Shown in pieces: positions 22,201 to 34,000 of a DNA stretch of 64,000 nt. Numbering within the stretch: the stretch's first letter is position 1; each line of letters begins with the position of its first letter. Below the pieces are notes generated by a model. It worked only from the letters and a program-made list of their open reading frames with translations, made no database searches and had not been told where the DNA came from. Source of the stretch: Tetragonia tetragonoides (taxonomy: Eukaryota; Streptophyta; Magnoliopsida; Caryophyllales; Aizoaceae); NCBI GenBank assembly GCA_038025085.1, contig CM076147.1, positions 37,796,766 to 37,860,765 on the forward strand. Direction: 5' to 3'. The translations under genes and the position numbers were made by a program.

Positions 22201-25200
22201 GCTCTTCAATGGGTTTCTATAGATGTAAAATTGTTGTTTTGTTTTAGTTGAAAAAAAGACTCATAAAAACTGGGCTTTTTGTGCAAGGGTTAACTTCATT
22301 CTGTTTTTTTGGGATGTATAATCCCTCTTCTCTGTCTCCTTTTTTTTCATTTTAAAATCGCTCCTGTTTTTACTGGTTGAAAAACATTCATAAACTGATG
22401 GTTTTTCCAGGTTGATGGTATGTGAAGGATGAATAAAAGATGAGACAAAGCTGGGCTTTTGTGTCTATCTATTTCGGTTTTCTCCTTGAGGTTATCTCGC
22501 GCTCCCTCTCTTAAATTCTAATTTCCATTTGCTAATAATCGATTTTCAGTAAGCACAAAACTTCCGAAACTTGACTTTTGGTTAATATTTCATCTGCTGT
22601 AACCCTTGCCTCAAGTTTCATTCTTGGCTTAATTCTTATGTGATTAAATATTTGCTCCACTACTCCTAAAATTTGACAATTGAGGACAATGTTTCCCCCT
22701 TCTTTTTTATTTATTTATGAGGGTGCACCATCGATCGACGCTGGATGCCCTTCTTCCTATGTGCTTTGTTCACCTGTTATTATTTTCTCCACTATCTAGC
22801 TAATCAGTAATCTCAAGGGAAAGAAACTTCACATTTATTTTGGAACTATAGGTATTTGTCAAGGAATATGTTAAAAGGGGAACTAGGTTGTAACTATTTT
22901 ATTTCGTATATAAGGTTTCTGTATATATATTATACAGTTGATTTCATAGTCGTTTAACTTGGCTCTGTAAGGAATGACTACAACTATGAAGTTCATTCTT
23001 AACGAATATTGAACATGTTCCTTGATCCTATATTTGATGAGTATTTCTTTTCCATTTTTTAAAACATTGAGCAGCTACCATTGATGTTGCTGCTCTATGG
23101 TTATATGCAAATATGAGATTCAATGTTTTTAACTTTTAAGCATTCTTGTGAGGATAGGTGATAAGTTCTCCATGTCACTATATTGATTTTTAGTATTCTA
23201 GGCCTATGTTGTTGTTTTCTATGTTCTCCAAGAGTAAAATCATTTGCTTTTGATATGTTTGGTGTTACAAAGTAAAATTCTCGCTGTAGCTAACTCCATC
23301 GACAAACTCAGCACTGTTCCAATATTTCATAAAAAAAGTTTGTGTTATGACGATTTTACTGATGTCAACTCTGATTTTGTTGGATATCATATGTGCAACT
23401 AGCTGCATCGAACAAAACTCAAATTATTAATTTTTGGACAGTAGAATCAGTCTAGACAGCAGTTGTTTTGTTATTGTGATGCCATTTCCTGACCTATCTT
23501 TGCATATGAAAAACAGATAGCCACCAAATTTTGAAATGAAGTGTTTATGGTCTCAGGGAGGTCAAGGATACTGGATACTTTTACACAGCAAATGACAACT
23601 CATTTTTTGGCAAATGAAGGGGTGCAAATGGAAGGGGACTTTGGTGCAGTGGTTGTGATTAGTGGAACATGAAAGATTGATAAACCAGTTTATTATTCAA
23701 GTATTGCATCTTGCGGAATACGAGTGTTGCACTAAAATAGGGTGTGTGATTGAAGAGGGAAAAGGAGAAATGTTGAATCGATTGCTGGTCTTATGGCTAC
23801 TCTCATCGCGGAGTATTTTCTTCTTCTTGGCATAAGAGGGACTCATACAGTTTAAGAGAAAGATTTCTATGGCATTTTCAAGAAAATGGAGACAAACATT
23901 AGGCAACTTAATACTCACCTTTGATTGGCATTTGTTCATTGGGATGTTAAGTAATGGTCTCATAGTGGACTCACCTTCTGGTTCAAATATTTGATAATTT
24001 ATTTTGGTGGAAGCCTCTGATTTTATAGTTGTATAATTTAAGCTTATCTATGTTTTTTTTTCTTAAATCATTTTACACCTGTTTTGACGAGTATAAGTTG
24101 TAGATTCGAAGCTTCTTCTTCATTGATTTTGCTTCTTTTCTATATATATACTCTTGGCTTTATTTAAAAGGATTAATTTATTCTTTTATTGTGTTTATGA
24201 ATCAGAAGAAGGAACACATTAATTTAGGCATTTGTAATTGTTAATGCCCATATATATCGCGCGAAAAAGTAACCCTTATATATTCATGTTTTCAAATGAG
24301 AATTAATTCTGCCACATAAATCAAATAATAATATATTTTAAATATTTGGTACTTGATTAATAATCTTAATTCTGCTGCATAGATCATATAATAATATATT
24401 ATAAATATTTGGTATTTGATTAATAATCTTTAATATAAGCCGTGCAACGCACGGGTATTAAATTAGTTAAGATAGATAGAAACATGTAACTGATTAGTGG
24501 ATGCATGTTTGTTCGATGTCGTTTAGAGATATATGAGTGGTACCAGCTACAGAGATATATGACATTTCTATATCACAAGTACTTTTGGCTTAGTGGAGAT
24601 GTGATGCCTCAATAAATTATTATTTATTTATTAACTGAAAGTTGCCTTTTTAACTCCATAAAACATAATTGAAGGGGATTGCTAAACGTAAATCTAAAAT
24701 TACTTAACACAAATTCCTTTTTCCAAAAATACGCCTAGCATAACATAACAGTAGCACACTCCCCTTACCCTACCCTTTCCCCCTCCTCCTCTCTCCTTCT
24801 ATGTCACGATTCAGTAACAGTATAATCACTTCATTTGTTTTGAAAATTTGCAATTCACATGAAATAATTGTTATCCTCGTCCTTCTTCTTCTGGTTGCAT
24901 GTTGGAATTTAACAATCATCAGGCCCCACGAAGAGTGATGTCAGTGAGTATTTTGTTCTTGTATTGGTAATTATCGTTCTTAGTTTAGTATCATCAATTT
25001 GAATACGAAATAGATTGGTGACGGCGGTGTTCACGGTGTGGGTTTGACGACAAAGTGAAGGAGAAGGAAGGATGGCTGGCTGGAGATGCAAATTGAATCC
25101 ACCCACTTCCCTTTAATGCAACCCACTTCCCTAATTCAACCCACATCATACTAACCTAAGTCAATTGAAGAACGATATAGGAATCAACCGCCAAAGGAGG

Positions 25201-28200
25201 AAAAACTGCAATTATATCATAACATCAGTATTTGCTTCAGAAAAATGACCATGATGATTTTACTAATCTTTCATCAGAAACATGTGATTTACTTAAGTCG
25301 ATCAACATGGATGCTTAAAGTTGATGAAGAAATTTAAGAGGTAAAAGAATACTGGGAGAGAATTGTGTTCAACTAAAGAGGGGTGTTTTGAGAAATATTA
25401 TGATAAAAAGATTTGCGTTTAGTAATTTGAGATTTACGTTAAGTAGTTCCGTAATTGAAACACTCATGCTAAAACTGCATATAAAGTGAGTGTTGCAGGA
25501 ACAATTTTAGAAATAATTTACCGTGCTAACGACACCACCCAATGAGAACCCCCCACTTCCCCACCCCTTTCTGGTGGGGATAGTTAATCATGTTATTTGC
25601 TTCAACAACAAAGCAAATAAAAAATAAAGATAAGTGAAACATGAAACTTTATCTTAAGTTAACCGTAAATTGTTTTGCATCCATCCTAGACAGGAAAAAG
25701 TAACAACTTTACAGTCAAATCCAAGGAAAAGGTATAGCCTCTCATTCATGTTAGAATCACAAGTCGTGACAAGTGTGCTAGGTCAGAAAGGTTAATTAAG
25801 TGAGTTGTGCACAGCATGAGCAACAAAATATACTATGTTTGCACCAAAACAGGCAAGATTCTCACCTGAGCTCCCCAACCCAAACCAAATGAAGCAATGG
25901 CAGAAGGAGCAGACCAAGTGCCATCAGTTCTGCGAGCAACAACCAGCCCAGTTCCTACTTTGTAAGTGACCACAGTACCAACTTTTGCAACAGTGAGAAT
26001 TGCTAGACCTTTTGCTTGTTTTAGAATAGCATCTGGAATAGCCTTTTCAGGTGATAGGGCACCAACCTGCTCATTTATTTACATTGAAACTTTGAAGACT
26101 TAGTTAACTCAGACTGAAAGAACTTCAACATTACGAAGGAGAAACTTCACGACCTCTATTAAACCATTTGTCTTTACCTTGTACATAGAGGGAGGTCTTA
26201 CAGAACATAAATAGTTAAATACACATTTAGTAATTCAAAAGTGTTACTTTAAGTAATACTCCGTATCAAACAATTATCCATTCCACCCTACTACAGCATG
26301 GGATAATGACACCAGAATCTGATCCCCATACGAAGATATCAAAACAGAAAGTACACATGAAAAGCACTTCAAATTGTATATTTAATCGCAGTACATTCTA
26401 GCGAATAATTTGGAAATTCAATTCATAAGAAACCTTGTTCTTTCAGTTTATTTATCACTTATCAGAATCAGTAAAAGGACGAAAATTGAAGAATGATTAA
26501 GCCAAGACAATAATAAAAACTTATCTTGTAGAAAGCTTATTTTTATTTTAATTTCAGTTCAAATCCTTGCACTTTGGATAAAGTGACATCTAATAAGATA
26601 ATTAGATGACAAAGACACTCATGAAAAAAGATGGCTCTTCCCGGATGAATGATAATTCTTTATATAAAAAAAAAGAAAAGTTAAAGTAAACTTACTCCAC
26701 CCTATATTGACTATTGAGAGTTGGAGCGGGGATTGGTTATCAATTTAAAAAGGAGTCATATATAGAAAAGCTTATAGATACGACTGTCATATGGATATAT
26801 ATAACATACCTTGTTATACCCTTTGATAGTATTTGCCGCCTTGTAAACCTCGTATTCCATGGACTGGCTCCATGGGAAATTAAGCCAAGACCTCAACGTA
26901 CTGAGGTTAGTCAAATCATGCGTTGGTAACTGTGCTGCACGACTGACTTGGTCCATCAAATACCCCTGGACAGACTCCAAACGCACACAGCACACATCAC
27001 AAACTCGTTCTGGATCTGATGCACAAAACTTAACAGGCAATAGGCTCCTTCCCTTAGAGCACTCATTGCAGAACAATCCCCCACAAAAACGACAGTGATG
27101 CCTGGAGCAGATGATGGGATGGAAACGCACACCACATAGCATGCAGGCTGATGCAGCACTGTCAGGGAGCCAACGGGGAGGTTCTGCCTCCATAATCTCC
27201 TGAACATTAACTACAGTTGCCTCTGTAAGAGTTTCAGCCATTTCCTTCCAGGCTTGCTCCAGGAAGTTGGCTGATATCCAGGAAAGCTGATTTCGATGAA
27301 AGTCACCTGAAGCAACAGCCATCACTTTCCCACCAGCCGCAGCTAGCATCTCTGTAACCACATCCCACATGGTTAGCTCCTTATCCCCTCCAATGAAATG
27401 ATCCCAATCCATATCAACATCAGGGAGGTAACCCCCTTCTACAGAAGGATTTCTAGCCCAAACTTCACGTTCACTTTCTGACAGAGGTGGGACAGAGACA
27501 GGTATCCAGAACCCAGTGTCTTCAGAAAGAGGGGTGTCATAAAAGAAAAATTTGCCGCGCTTCTGGTTACCAGCATCTGATGTTTTTGAGACAACTCTAT
27601 CCCCCTCAGGACCTGCAAAAGTTTCAGTTTCACAATCCTCCGGCTCTTTCTTCTGCTTTTCCCTGATATCATCTGCTGGTCCCTCATTACTGTCCGCTAT
27701 GTCTCTCTCAGCTTCTCTAAAAACCTAATAATGATCACCATCTAATGTTCAGCCAAACAAGCATAAAGCAGAAGAACATGGGTACAAATTTTTTGCTCAA
27801 AATGTTATGTAACCTGGAAGATAACTTTTTTTGTTTCATTTGTTTTCATGAAAACATTGTCAATCAGAAACAGTAACTCAGAAAATATAAGAACACAAAA
27901 GTGCAAACATCCCCATTTACACTCAATCTTGAGACTGGAGTCCATTGTATTTGCATTTTCCTTCTCTTCTTTTTTCCGTCGAAAGGAAACGCCACAGGGA
28001 GACTTAAATCATGTCAAACTGTGATTGCAGAAGTAACTTCATCTCAGAAAACCTGAAACTAGAATCAGCAATTGTTCTATGATTCTCCATCATTGTCCAT
28101 TGTTGTGTTGAAGTTCCACTTAAAATCTTCTTTGTTAGGAGGAGAAGTAAGGTAAATGACTGCCCTAGTTTCCAATGAAAAGGGGAAACATGAGAAAACC

Positions 28201-28839
28201 TTTCTTCCTTGATAAACCCTTCCTTCCCCAGCCGAAAAACGAGTGGTGCCCTTTTTCGGTTACCAATTTTAAATCAATCTTAATTTTTAACTCCTAACCA
28301 AATAAATCCATGATTGTCATTAGGTCATACTAAAATCTTAAACAAGACAATTATCTCCCTCTCCCCCATTTCCCCAATCTCCCAAACAGATCATTATTTT
28401 CAAATTCCAGTGATCATAGTAATCATAATCCCAATGATAACCATACTAATACTTACCACTTTGAGATGAAAATTGGAAACATAATTTGAATTACACCTCA
28501 ACAGTAGCCAACAAGAATGCTAATCACAAAAAAATTCAACAGAACCCTAAATTAAGATCACATAAGTACAGTATACGCAATCAAAAGACTAAGCAATCCA
28601 AAAAGACAACAACTTTTTATCACCTGATCATATTATCAAACACAAACACTAGAATCAACTACAATACTTGAAATAACTTGCATAATTAAAAGCAAAATGA
28701 TAACTTCACCACAAAATTAACAAAATCATTAAATTACCGGTTGAGGAAACATGCGAGGCTCATAATCATCAAGTTCAATTTTAGGGTATCGAAGATTGCC
28801 CTCCACTGTTGAAGATGAAGGCTCGTGATTTTCCGCCAT
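19225..28839 (-). CDS. CFS1: FYVE and SYLF domain endosomal protein (CFS1-like)
   Basis: Five exons on the minus strand, 28738-28839, 26810-27724, 25866-26066, 21026-21221 and 19225-19409, join in phase with GT-AG borders to give 532 residues. The FYVE-type zinc finger is at about residues 219-285: paired cysteines (CMLCG, CRFCGG, CNEC, CDVCC) around the RHHCR signature that binds phosphatidylinositol 3-phosphate. A C-terminal SYLF (DUF500/Ysc84) domain, shared by lipid- and actin-binding proteins, runs from about residue 330 to 515 (KAIPDAILKQAKGLAIL, VGTGLVVARR, FGLGWGAQAGGEFTDFIIVL, SFGAGMSAAVG). The combination is that of Arabidopsis CFS1, an ESCRT-interacting endosomal protein affecting autophagy and cell death. 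Residues 35-138 are acidic and probably disordered. Intron 3 (21222-25865) holds a Helitron-like insertion and intron 4 a MITE; both exon junctions remain in phase. Confidence 0.92.
19768..20044. mobile_element. Tourist-like MITE in intron 4
   Basis: The ends GCGCTTGTTTGGTTGAC and, complemented, GTGCTTGTTGGTTCACC are near-inverted repeats, with ATT on both sides (19765-19767 and 20045-20047). Interior CTTCCCATG motifs match the element at 9640-10031. It contains a 17-base C tract at 19882-19898. The flanking triplet is not the canonical TWA, so the superfamily call rests on the ends. Confidence 0.68.
21302..24467 (+). mobile_element. Helitron-like element in CFS1 intron 3
   Basis: The 3' end shows the hallmark of plant Helitrons: a palindrome CCGTGC-AAC-GCACGG (24440-24454) followed 13 bases later by a terminal TTAGT (CTRR-like), with T as the next base. 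The proposed 5' end is TCTATAACTCTATACT after an A at 21301, fitting insertion between A and T without target duplication. Just before the hairpin a ~62-bp AT-rich unit (AATAATATATT...ATATTTGG...GATTAATAATCTT) is present twice, at about 24305-24430. No Rep/helicase frame is visible, so it is non-autonomous. A GC-richer stretch at ~21330-21690 may be a captured piece of another gene's 5' region. Confidence 0.7.
24468..25865 (-). other. Remaining CFS1 intron 3 sequence
   Basis: AT-rich intron sequence between the Helitron 3' end and the intron 3 donor. An open frame at 24909-25106 has no family resemblance and no splice support. Confidence 0.4.
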
Positions 28840-29930
28840 AGCAATCAGAAGTCAAAATTCACCATGAGAGAGAAAGAAAGAGAAACCGGGAACTAAAGGA
28901 ATCAACTTTTTATTTTTATTTTTCCTTTTTCGTGAAGTCAGTGATTAGGGATTAGTAGTTCTCAAGTGGAGTAACTTTATATAGGATTGTGATGATGATG
29001 ATGATGATGATGATTGGAAATTGGTGAGAATGAGAATACAACAGTGGAAAGAGGAGAGAGAAAATGGAAGGAATTTGAAGGGGATGATGGAGTAATTTCA
29101 ATGGAAGAAGCTATTGCCATGCCAGGAGGCAATCAGCCCAAGAGACTAATCATTGACGTGGCCCGTACATAAACCCATATGTGCCAAGTCAAGGCATTTA
29201 TCGACCCACCCGGGAATTTGCCCCATCAGATTTGGATAATCTTGGTTTTTTTTTTTTTCCCCTTTTTAGTTTTTTTACTGAAATTTTGAAAACATTTGAT
29301 AGGAGGTCTCACTCATCCACTAGGTTCAAGATTCCAATAACACACTGGCTGAGTTAATATACTAATCTATTATATATCAATCAATATTATTTTATCTATT
29401 TATATATCTATAACTTACTACTAAAGTAAATACATATCATAGTTATCTAAATTGATGTTCGGCCTGCAAACATAATTGGAGCATAACCATCGTCACTAGT
29501 AATATCTACCGCCAAACAAGTAACGTTGCCAAGCCCAAAAACCTCTGAATTCTAACAATCGCTAGCCAAAAATGATCGATGATCAAAATTTGAGATATGA
29601 TTGAAGATGAGAACAAAAGGACATTCCACTAATGAAGGTAGTGTAGGGTGGGAGGGGGTTAAGTTAGAGTCATAGAGAAAATATGATTTTAGTGTCAAAG
29701 TGATTTTATTTATTTGGTGAATACTATAACTTATTGATATCAAATACGGATCGATACAAAAACTTATACTCGTGGAATGCAGACTCATGATACAAAATCT
29801 TCCATATTTTCCCTTCCCTTTCTTTTTCTCTTATCTCTCCCACTCCTTTATGGAATATGCTCGCTTTGCTCAAAACCTATTGAAGGATCAAAATTGGCTA
29901 CTATGTGTTACAATATCACAGTATAATGGA
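28840..29930. promoter_or_regulatory. CFS1-like promoter side and spacer
   Basis: Upstream of the minus-strand CFS1-like gene. A purine-rich leader (GAGAGAGAAAGAAAGAG on +) lies at about 28866-28885 and a (GAT)n microsatellite at about 28988-29012. A poly-T run at 29247-29259 follows. No other gene is seen. Confidence 0.4.
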
Positions 29931-30147
29931 CAAGGGCAGACATTGAGGGGGGGTCAGCAGGGTCCCTGCCCCTTCGCCACAAAATATTTTTATTCACTTT
30001 ATCTATATTTTCTATAAGTTAACTATATTTTCTCTAAGTTAACTATATTTTCTCCAAAATTTATAGTCTCTAATGCCTTTTCATCCCCTTCCAACTCTAA
30101 AATTTTGACTTCGCCCCTTCAAGATCAGAATCCTGCGTCCGCCACTG
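29931..30147. mobile_element. Possible small TIR element, ~217 bp
   Basis: The right end reads GCGTCCGCCACTG; its complement, CAGTGGCGGACGC, is a frequent plant transposon terminus. The left end CAAGGGCAGACATTG matches it at most positions. Inside are three tandem ~20-bp units of TATATTTTCTCTAAGTTAAC (30005-30055). No clear target duplication is seen, so the call is tentative. Confidence 0.4.
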
Positions 30148-30667
30148 AATTAATAAACAACTAATATGTAACATTTTCTCATATTTCTACAGTTAATAAT
30201 AACTAATTTATCTACCATTTAGGAATGTCTATACAGAAAATACACTTATTCTGATCTAACTCCTAATTAAAGTACTTTTATTAATAAATAATGTTCTAAT
30301 AAATTGGGTCCACAAATTAATTTTTACTCACTTTGAGCACCTTGTGATTGCATACCAACTTACAAGAATCAATGCTAGGATAGCACAATTGGTAGTAACT
30401 AAAATTTGAGGTGAGATTTTTATTTAGTATTTCCCATGAAAAGCAGTACCAATCACTTGCTTGGAAAATATCATTTACTCATTTGTCTAATATGGTTGGC
30501 TAATATTTGTTGATTAAAACTTTAAAACGGAAACACACACAAGTCACAACACAAACCAGAACCAGGTCTCCTTCCTAATCTCTCTCTTTCAAAACTGGCG
30601 TCTTCTCATTTTCTCTCTCTCCACAATTTCTCCCTTAACTTGTCCTCACCGCTTTTTTCCCACATTT

Positions 30668-30717
<50 letters not shown>

Positions 30718-31009
30718 ACTCTCTCTGTCTCTGCCCACTACTGTCAGTAAAACAACTCGTTATCCTCTTCTTTGAGCCCATCCTTTTTTATCTTCTTCAC
30801 TTCAAAACCCTAATTTTTCTCTCTCCTCTTAGCTACATCGCTGGAGCTCAACAGCTTAAATTAGGTACACTTCTTTAAAATTTGGCGCTTTTAGTTCAAT
30901 ATCTTAGTGTTCAATTCAAAGATTTTGGAAACCCTAAAATTGGAGCTTAGTTAGCTCAAATTTAGTTATTGGAGTTTAAAGAAGAAAGAGAAGTAGGAGT
31001 TGGTGACGA
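30148..31009 (+). promoter_or_regulatory. Upstream region and leader of the 31010 gene
   Basis: AT-rich up to about 30540, then a pyrimidine-rich leader with a (CT)n microsatellite of about 20 units at 30668-30714. Such CT-rich tracts are common in plant 5' UTRs. The ATG at 31010 follows GGTGACGA and opens the conserved reading frame. Confidence 0.45.
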
Positions 31010-34000
31010 ATGTCGGTAGAGAGATCGATAGAAGCATGGGAAGAGGTGCAGCGACACAGCCATGACTTGGCTGATAAGCTTGCACAAGGTTTTACTGGGC
31101 TAATTCAATCACATATCACTCCACCATCTTTGGTTTCATTTCCATGGCCAAACCCTCAAAAGACCAACCTTTTCGATGTCGAATTCGAGTTCCCTAATAC
31201 TCAGAGTTTCGTGCCAAGGGATTTCGGTCTCGCTATTGATAGTTCAGGGATTAATGGGATATTTGATATTGGTAATAAGATAGGGCAAGCTGGAGCTGAG
31301 TTTGGGGCTTCATTGAATGGGATTGTTCAGCAGTTTTTAAGGTTGATTCCTGTGCCATTTATGCATAATGATGGTAATAATAAAAATGATAAGGGTATGG
31401 TGAAAGTGAAACTTAATGATGCTGAGAATGGTGGGCAGAGGAATGATATGAGTATTTTAGTGAGAGAGGAATTGGGGTCTTTGGCGGAGCAGTTGGGCGA
31501 TATGAGGTTCGCTGAGAATGATGTTGGTGTTGATGGAGTTGCTGATGATGAGCTCTCTGGGTTTAATTTGAAGCTTGCTGGGTTGTTTGGTCGATCGCAG
31601 GTATAATATCTGTGGTGTGTTATGTTTATTTTGATAAAGTATGATGAGAAATGTGGCCAAGCTTTCATATTTGTTGGATGTGCAAATGTGGTTTAGACTA
31701 TTTTGTTGTTGTCACCTTATCCATGTTGTTATTATCCACTTGGTGCTTGTAAGTGTAATCAAGGGTGTTCATCTGATTGTAAATGTTCGTCATCTGGTTC
31801 AGTGTCACTGTGATGTGTAGCAATAGATTGTACTTGGATAGCTTTGCGGGATGAAGGAATGTCTTAGTGGAAATTGGAATTAAAAATTGCACTCCATTTG
31901 GGAAGTTTTACCTTAAGTATCATAATAATACAAGAACTATCACATTTAGCAATGTAAATGATTCTATTCTCATATGGTTGTGGGAGTAAATGGTGATCAA
32001 AATGAGTTAAGAAGAATAACATAGTTAAGAAAATGATATAGTACTTTATGTGGGATGAAACTCCTTGGATGCTTGAGAAATTTCTCCATGCTTTATGTGA
32101 AACATTCTATTGTATTATCTTGAAGGATCGAACCAAATCTGCTGGAAGTATCCTTGATTAGATGGTGAGATGTGACTTTGGTGTTGCATAGTTTGAAGGA
32201 ACTATTGCTGTGGGCTAAGAAAAAACTATTTCAATCTTTCAGTGATGATAAATTGGCCTTTGAAGTGTTTGGGCCTTTTCATCTATCCCTGAGTGTGTTC
32301 TTCCTACTATACTGGTTCACATATGCTTTTGTTTTTTATTTTTATTTTTCTGATGTAAATAGTGATCACATTTACTTGTCATTTACTGGCTTAGTCTCAT
32401 TCCCATAATTCTCTCATTTAGTTTAATACAACGATGTACTTTCAATGGTTGCCACTTTGCCATGTTAACAACTTCAATGTACATCTGTCACTTGCCTAGT
32501 CAAATAAAACTGTATTTATGTTATCTTTTGACTTGCAGGGGACAGTTAATGTGACATCCGCATATGACAGTAGAACTCGTGATGTACAAAGTTCTATTGT
32601 TGCACGTGGAGATTTATGGAGACTTGAGGCATCAAGCGGAAGTTCTACACCAGGATCTGAGAATTCGTCTCTCTTCCTTGTCCAGCTTGGACCTCTACTC
32701 TTTATTCGTGATACAACACTTCTCTTGCCAGTTCATCTGTCCAAGCAACATTTGCTTTGGTATGGTTATGATAGGAAGGTATGATGAGATTTTCCACATC
32801 AAAAAAATGCTTGGAACAGTTACTTTGAGAGCCCTATTATTTTGACAATATTATGAATCTTGAGTCTTGATTACTAGTCCGTAATTCATAGCTAATACAC
32901 TATTTGATTACCAACATAACATTCTTGGAATCTTGGATGTATGTTTTCTATGCAGTATTCTGTGAATGTATGCTTCTTATTTATAATTGTGTTTTCTGTT
33001 TAATCTGTTTCTAGAACGGTCTGCACTCCCTTTGTCCAGCAGTTTGGTCTAAGCACAGAAGGTGGCTCTTGATGTCAATGATCTGTCTCAACCCTTTGGC
33101 TTGTGTAAGTTGAACGTTTTTGTGACTGGAAGAAATTGCATTTGAGATATCTGTAGAAATTCCTAAGTTTGGAGAGACTTATTTTTTTCGCCCCCTCCTT
33201 TTCCCAAATGTATTATACACCAAAACTTGATTAGTTTCAGTATTTTATTAAGTCTGTCATTCATACGTTATGCTAGTCAAAAGTGCTGGGAGGAAAGGAG
33301 GGAACTTCTGTAAAGTGGAAAGGGGTTCGTTAGTTTGTGGCTTTGCCATGGAGTGACACACTTTGCTTTATTATCATCTCTGTATGGTATTCCAGTGGGA
33401 TAATGGAAGCAAATGATATGCTGCATAAGCGAAAGAGCATTTTTTCTGCTAGTGATTTCCTACATAATATATGTGAAGAGTTCATTTGAAGATTTGGATT
33501 GTTTGGTTTGGTTTGGGTGGTAACATTAACTATAAACCATAGTTAGTATTTACATTTTAATTCCGACAAGATATGTCTTTGAGCAGATTTCTTTTGAAGT
33601 AAAAGTCTGGAAATCTGTTTTTCTTTATATTATAAATGTGTGGATCTGTGCCAATCACAAAGATTGTGCTCTCTAAAGTCCCTCTTTTTTCTGTTCTTGT
33701 TTAATTGAGTCCTTGAATCCAATATGCGCTGTCCACTACCGTTGAGAACTTTTATTTTAATGTAGAACATTGTGAAAAATCAAAAGTCTGGAATACTCTG
33801 GAACTAAAGCTATGTAACTCTTAGTTTTCACTTTTTTGGCTTAACTTTGTGAAAATTAAAAAAAAAAAGACTTCAGCTGACTATGGTCGTTTAGTTCACA
33901 AACACTGGAAAGACTGCTTAGATGCTTGTTACTTGCCACTCTCACACACCTTTCATTTAGTTGTTTTATATTTTACTTAAAGAGTTGGCGTTGGGGCCGA

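Noticed and set aside
24909..25106. 65-codon minus-strand frame within CFS1 intron 3
   Set aside because: No conservation recognised and no splice signals joining it in phase with CFS1 exons.
26714..26929. Plus-strand 71-codon frame opposite CFS1 exon 2
   Set aside because: Antisense shadow of the FYVE-containing exon.
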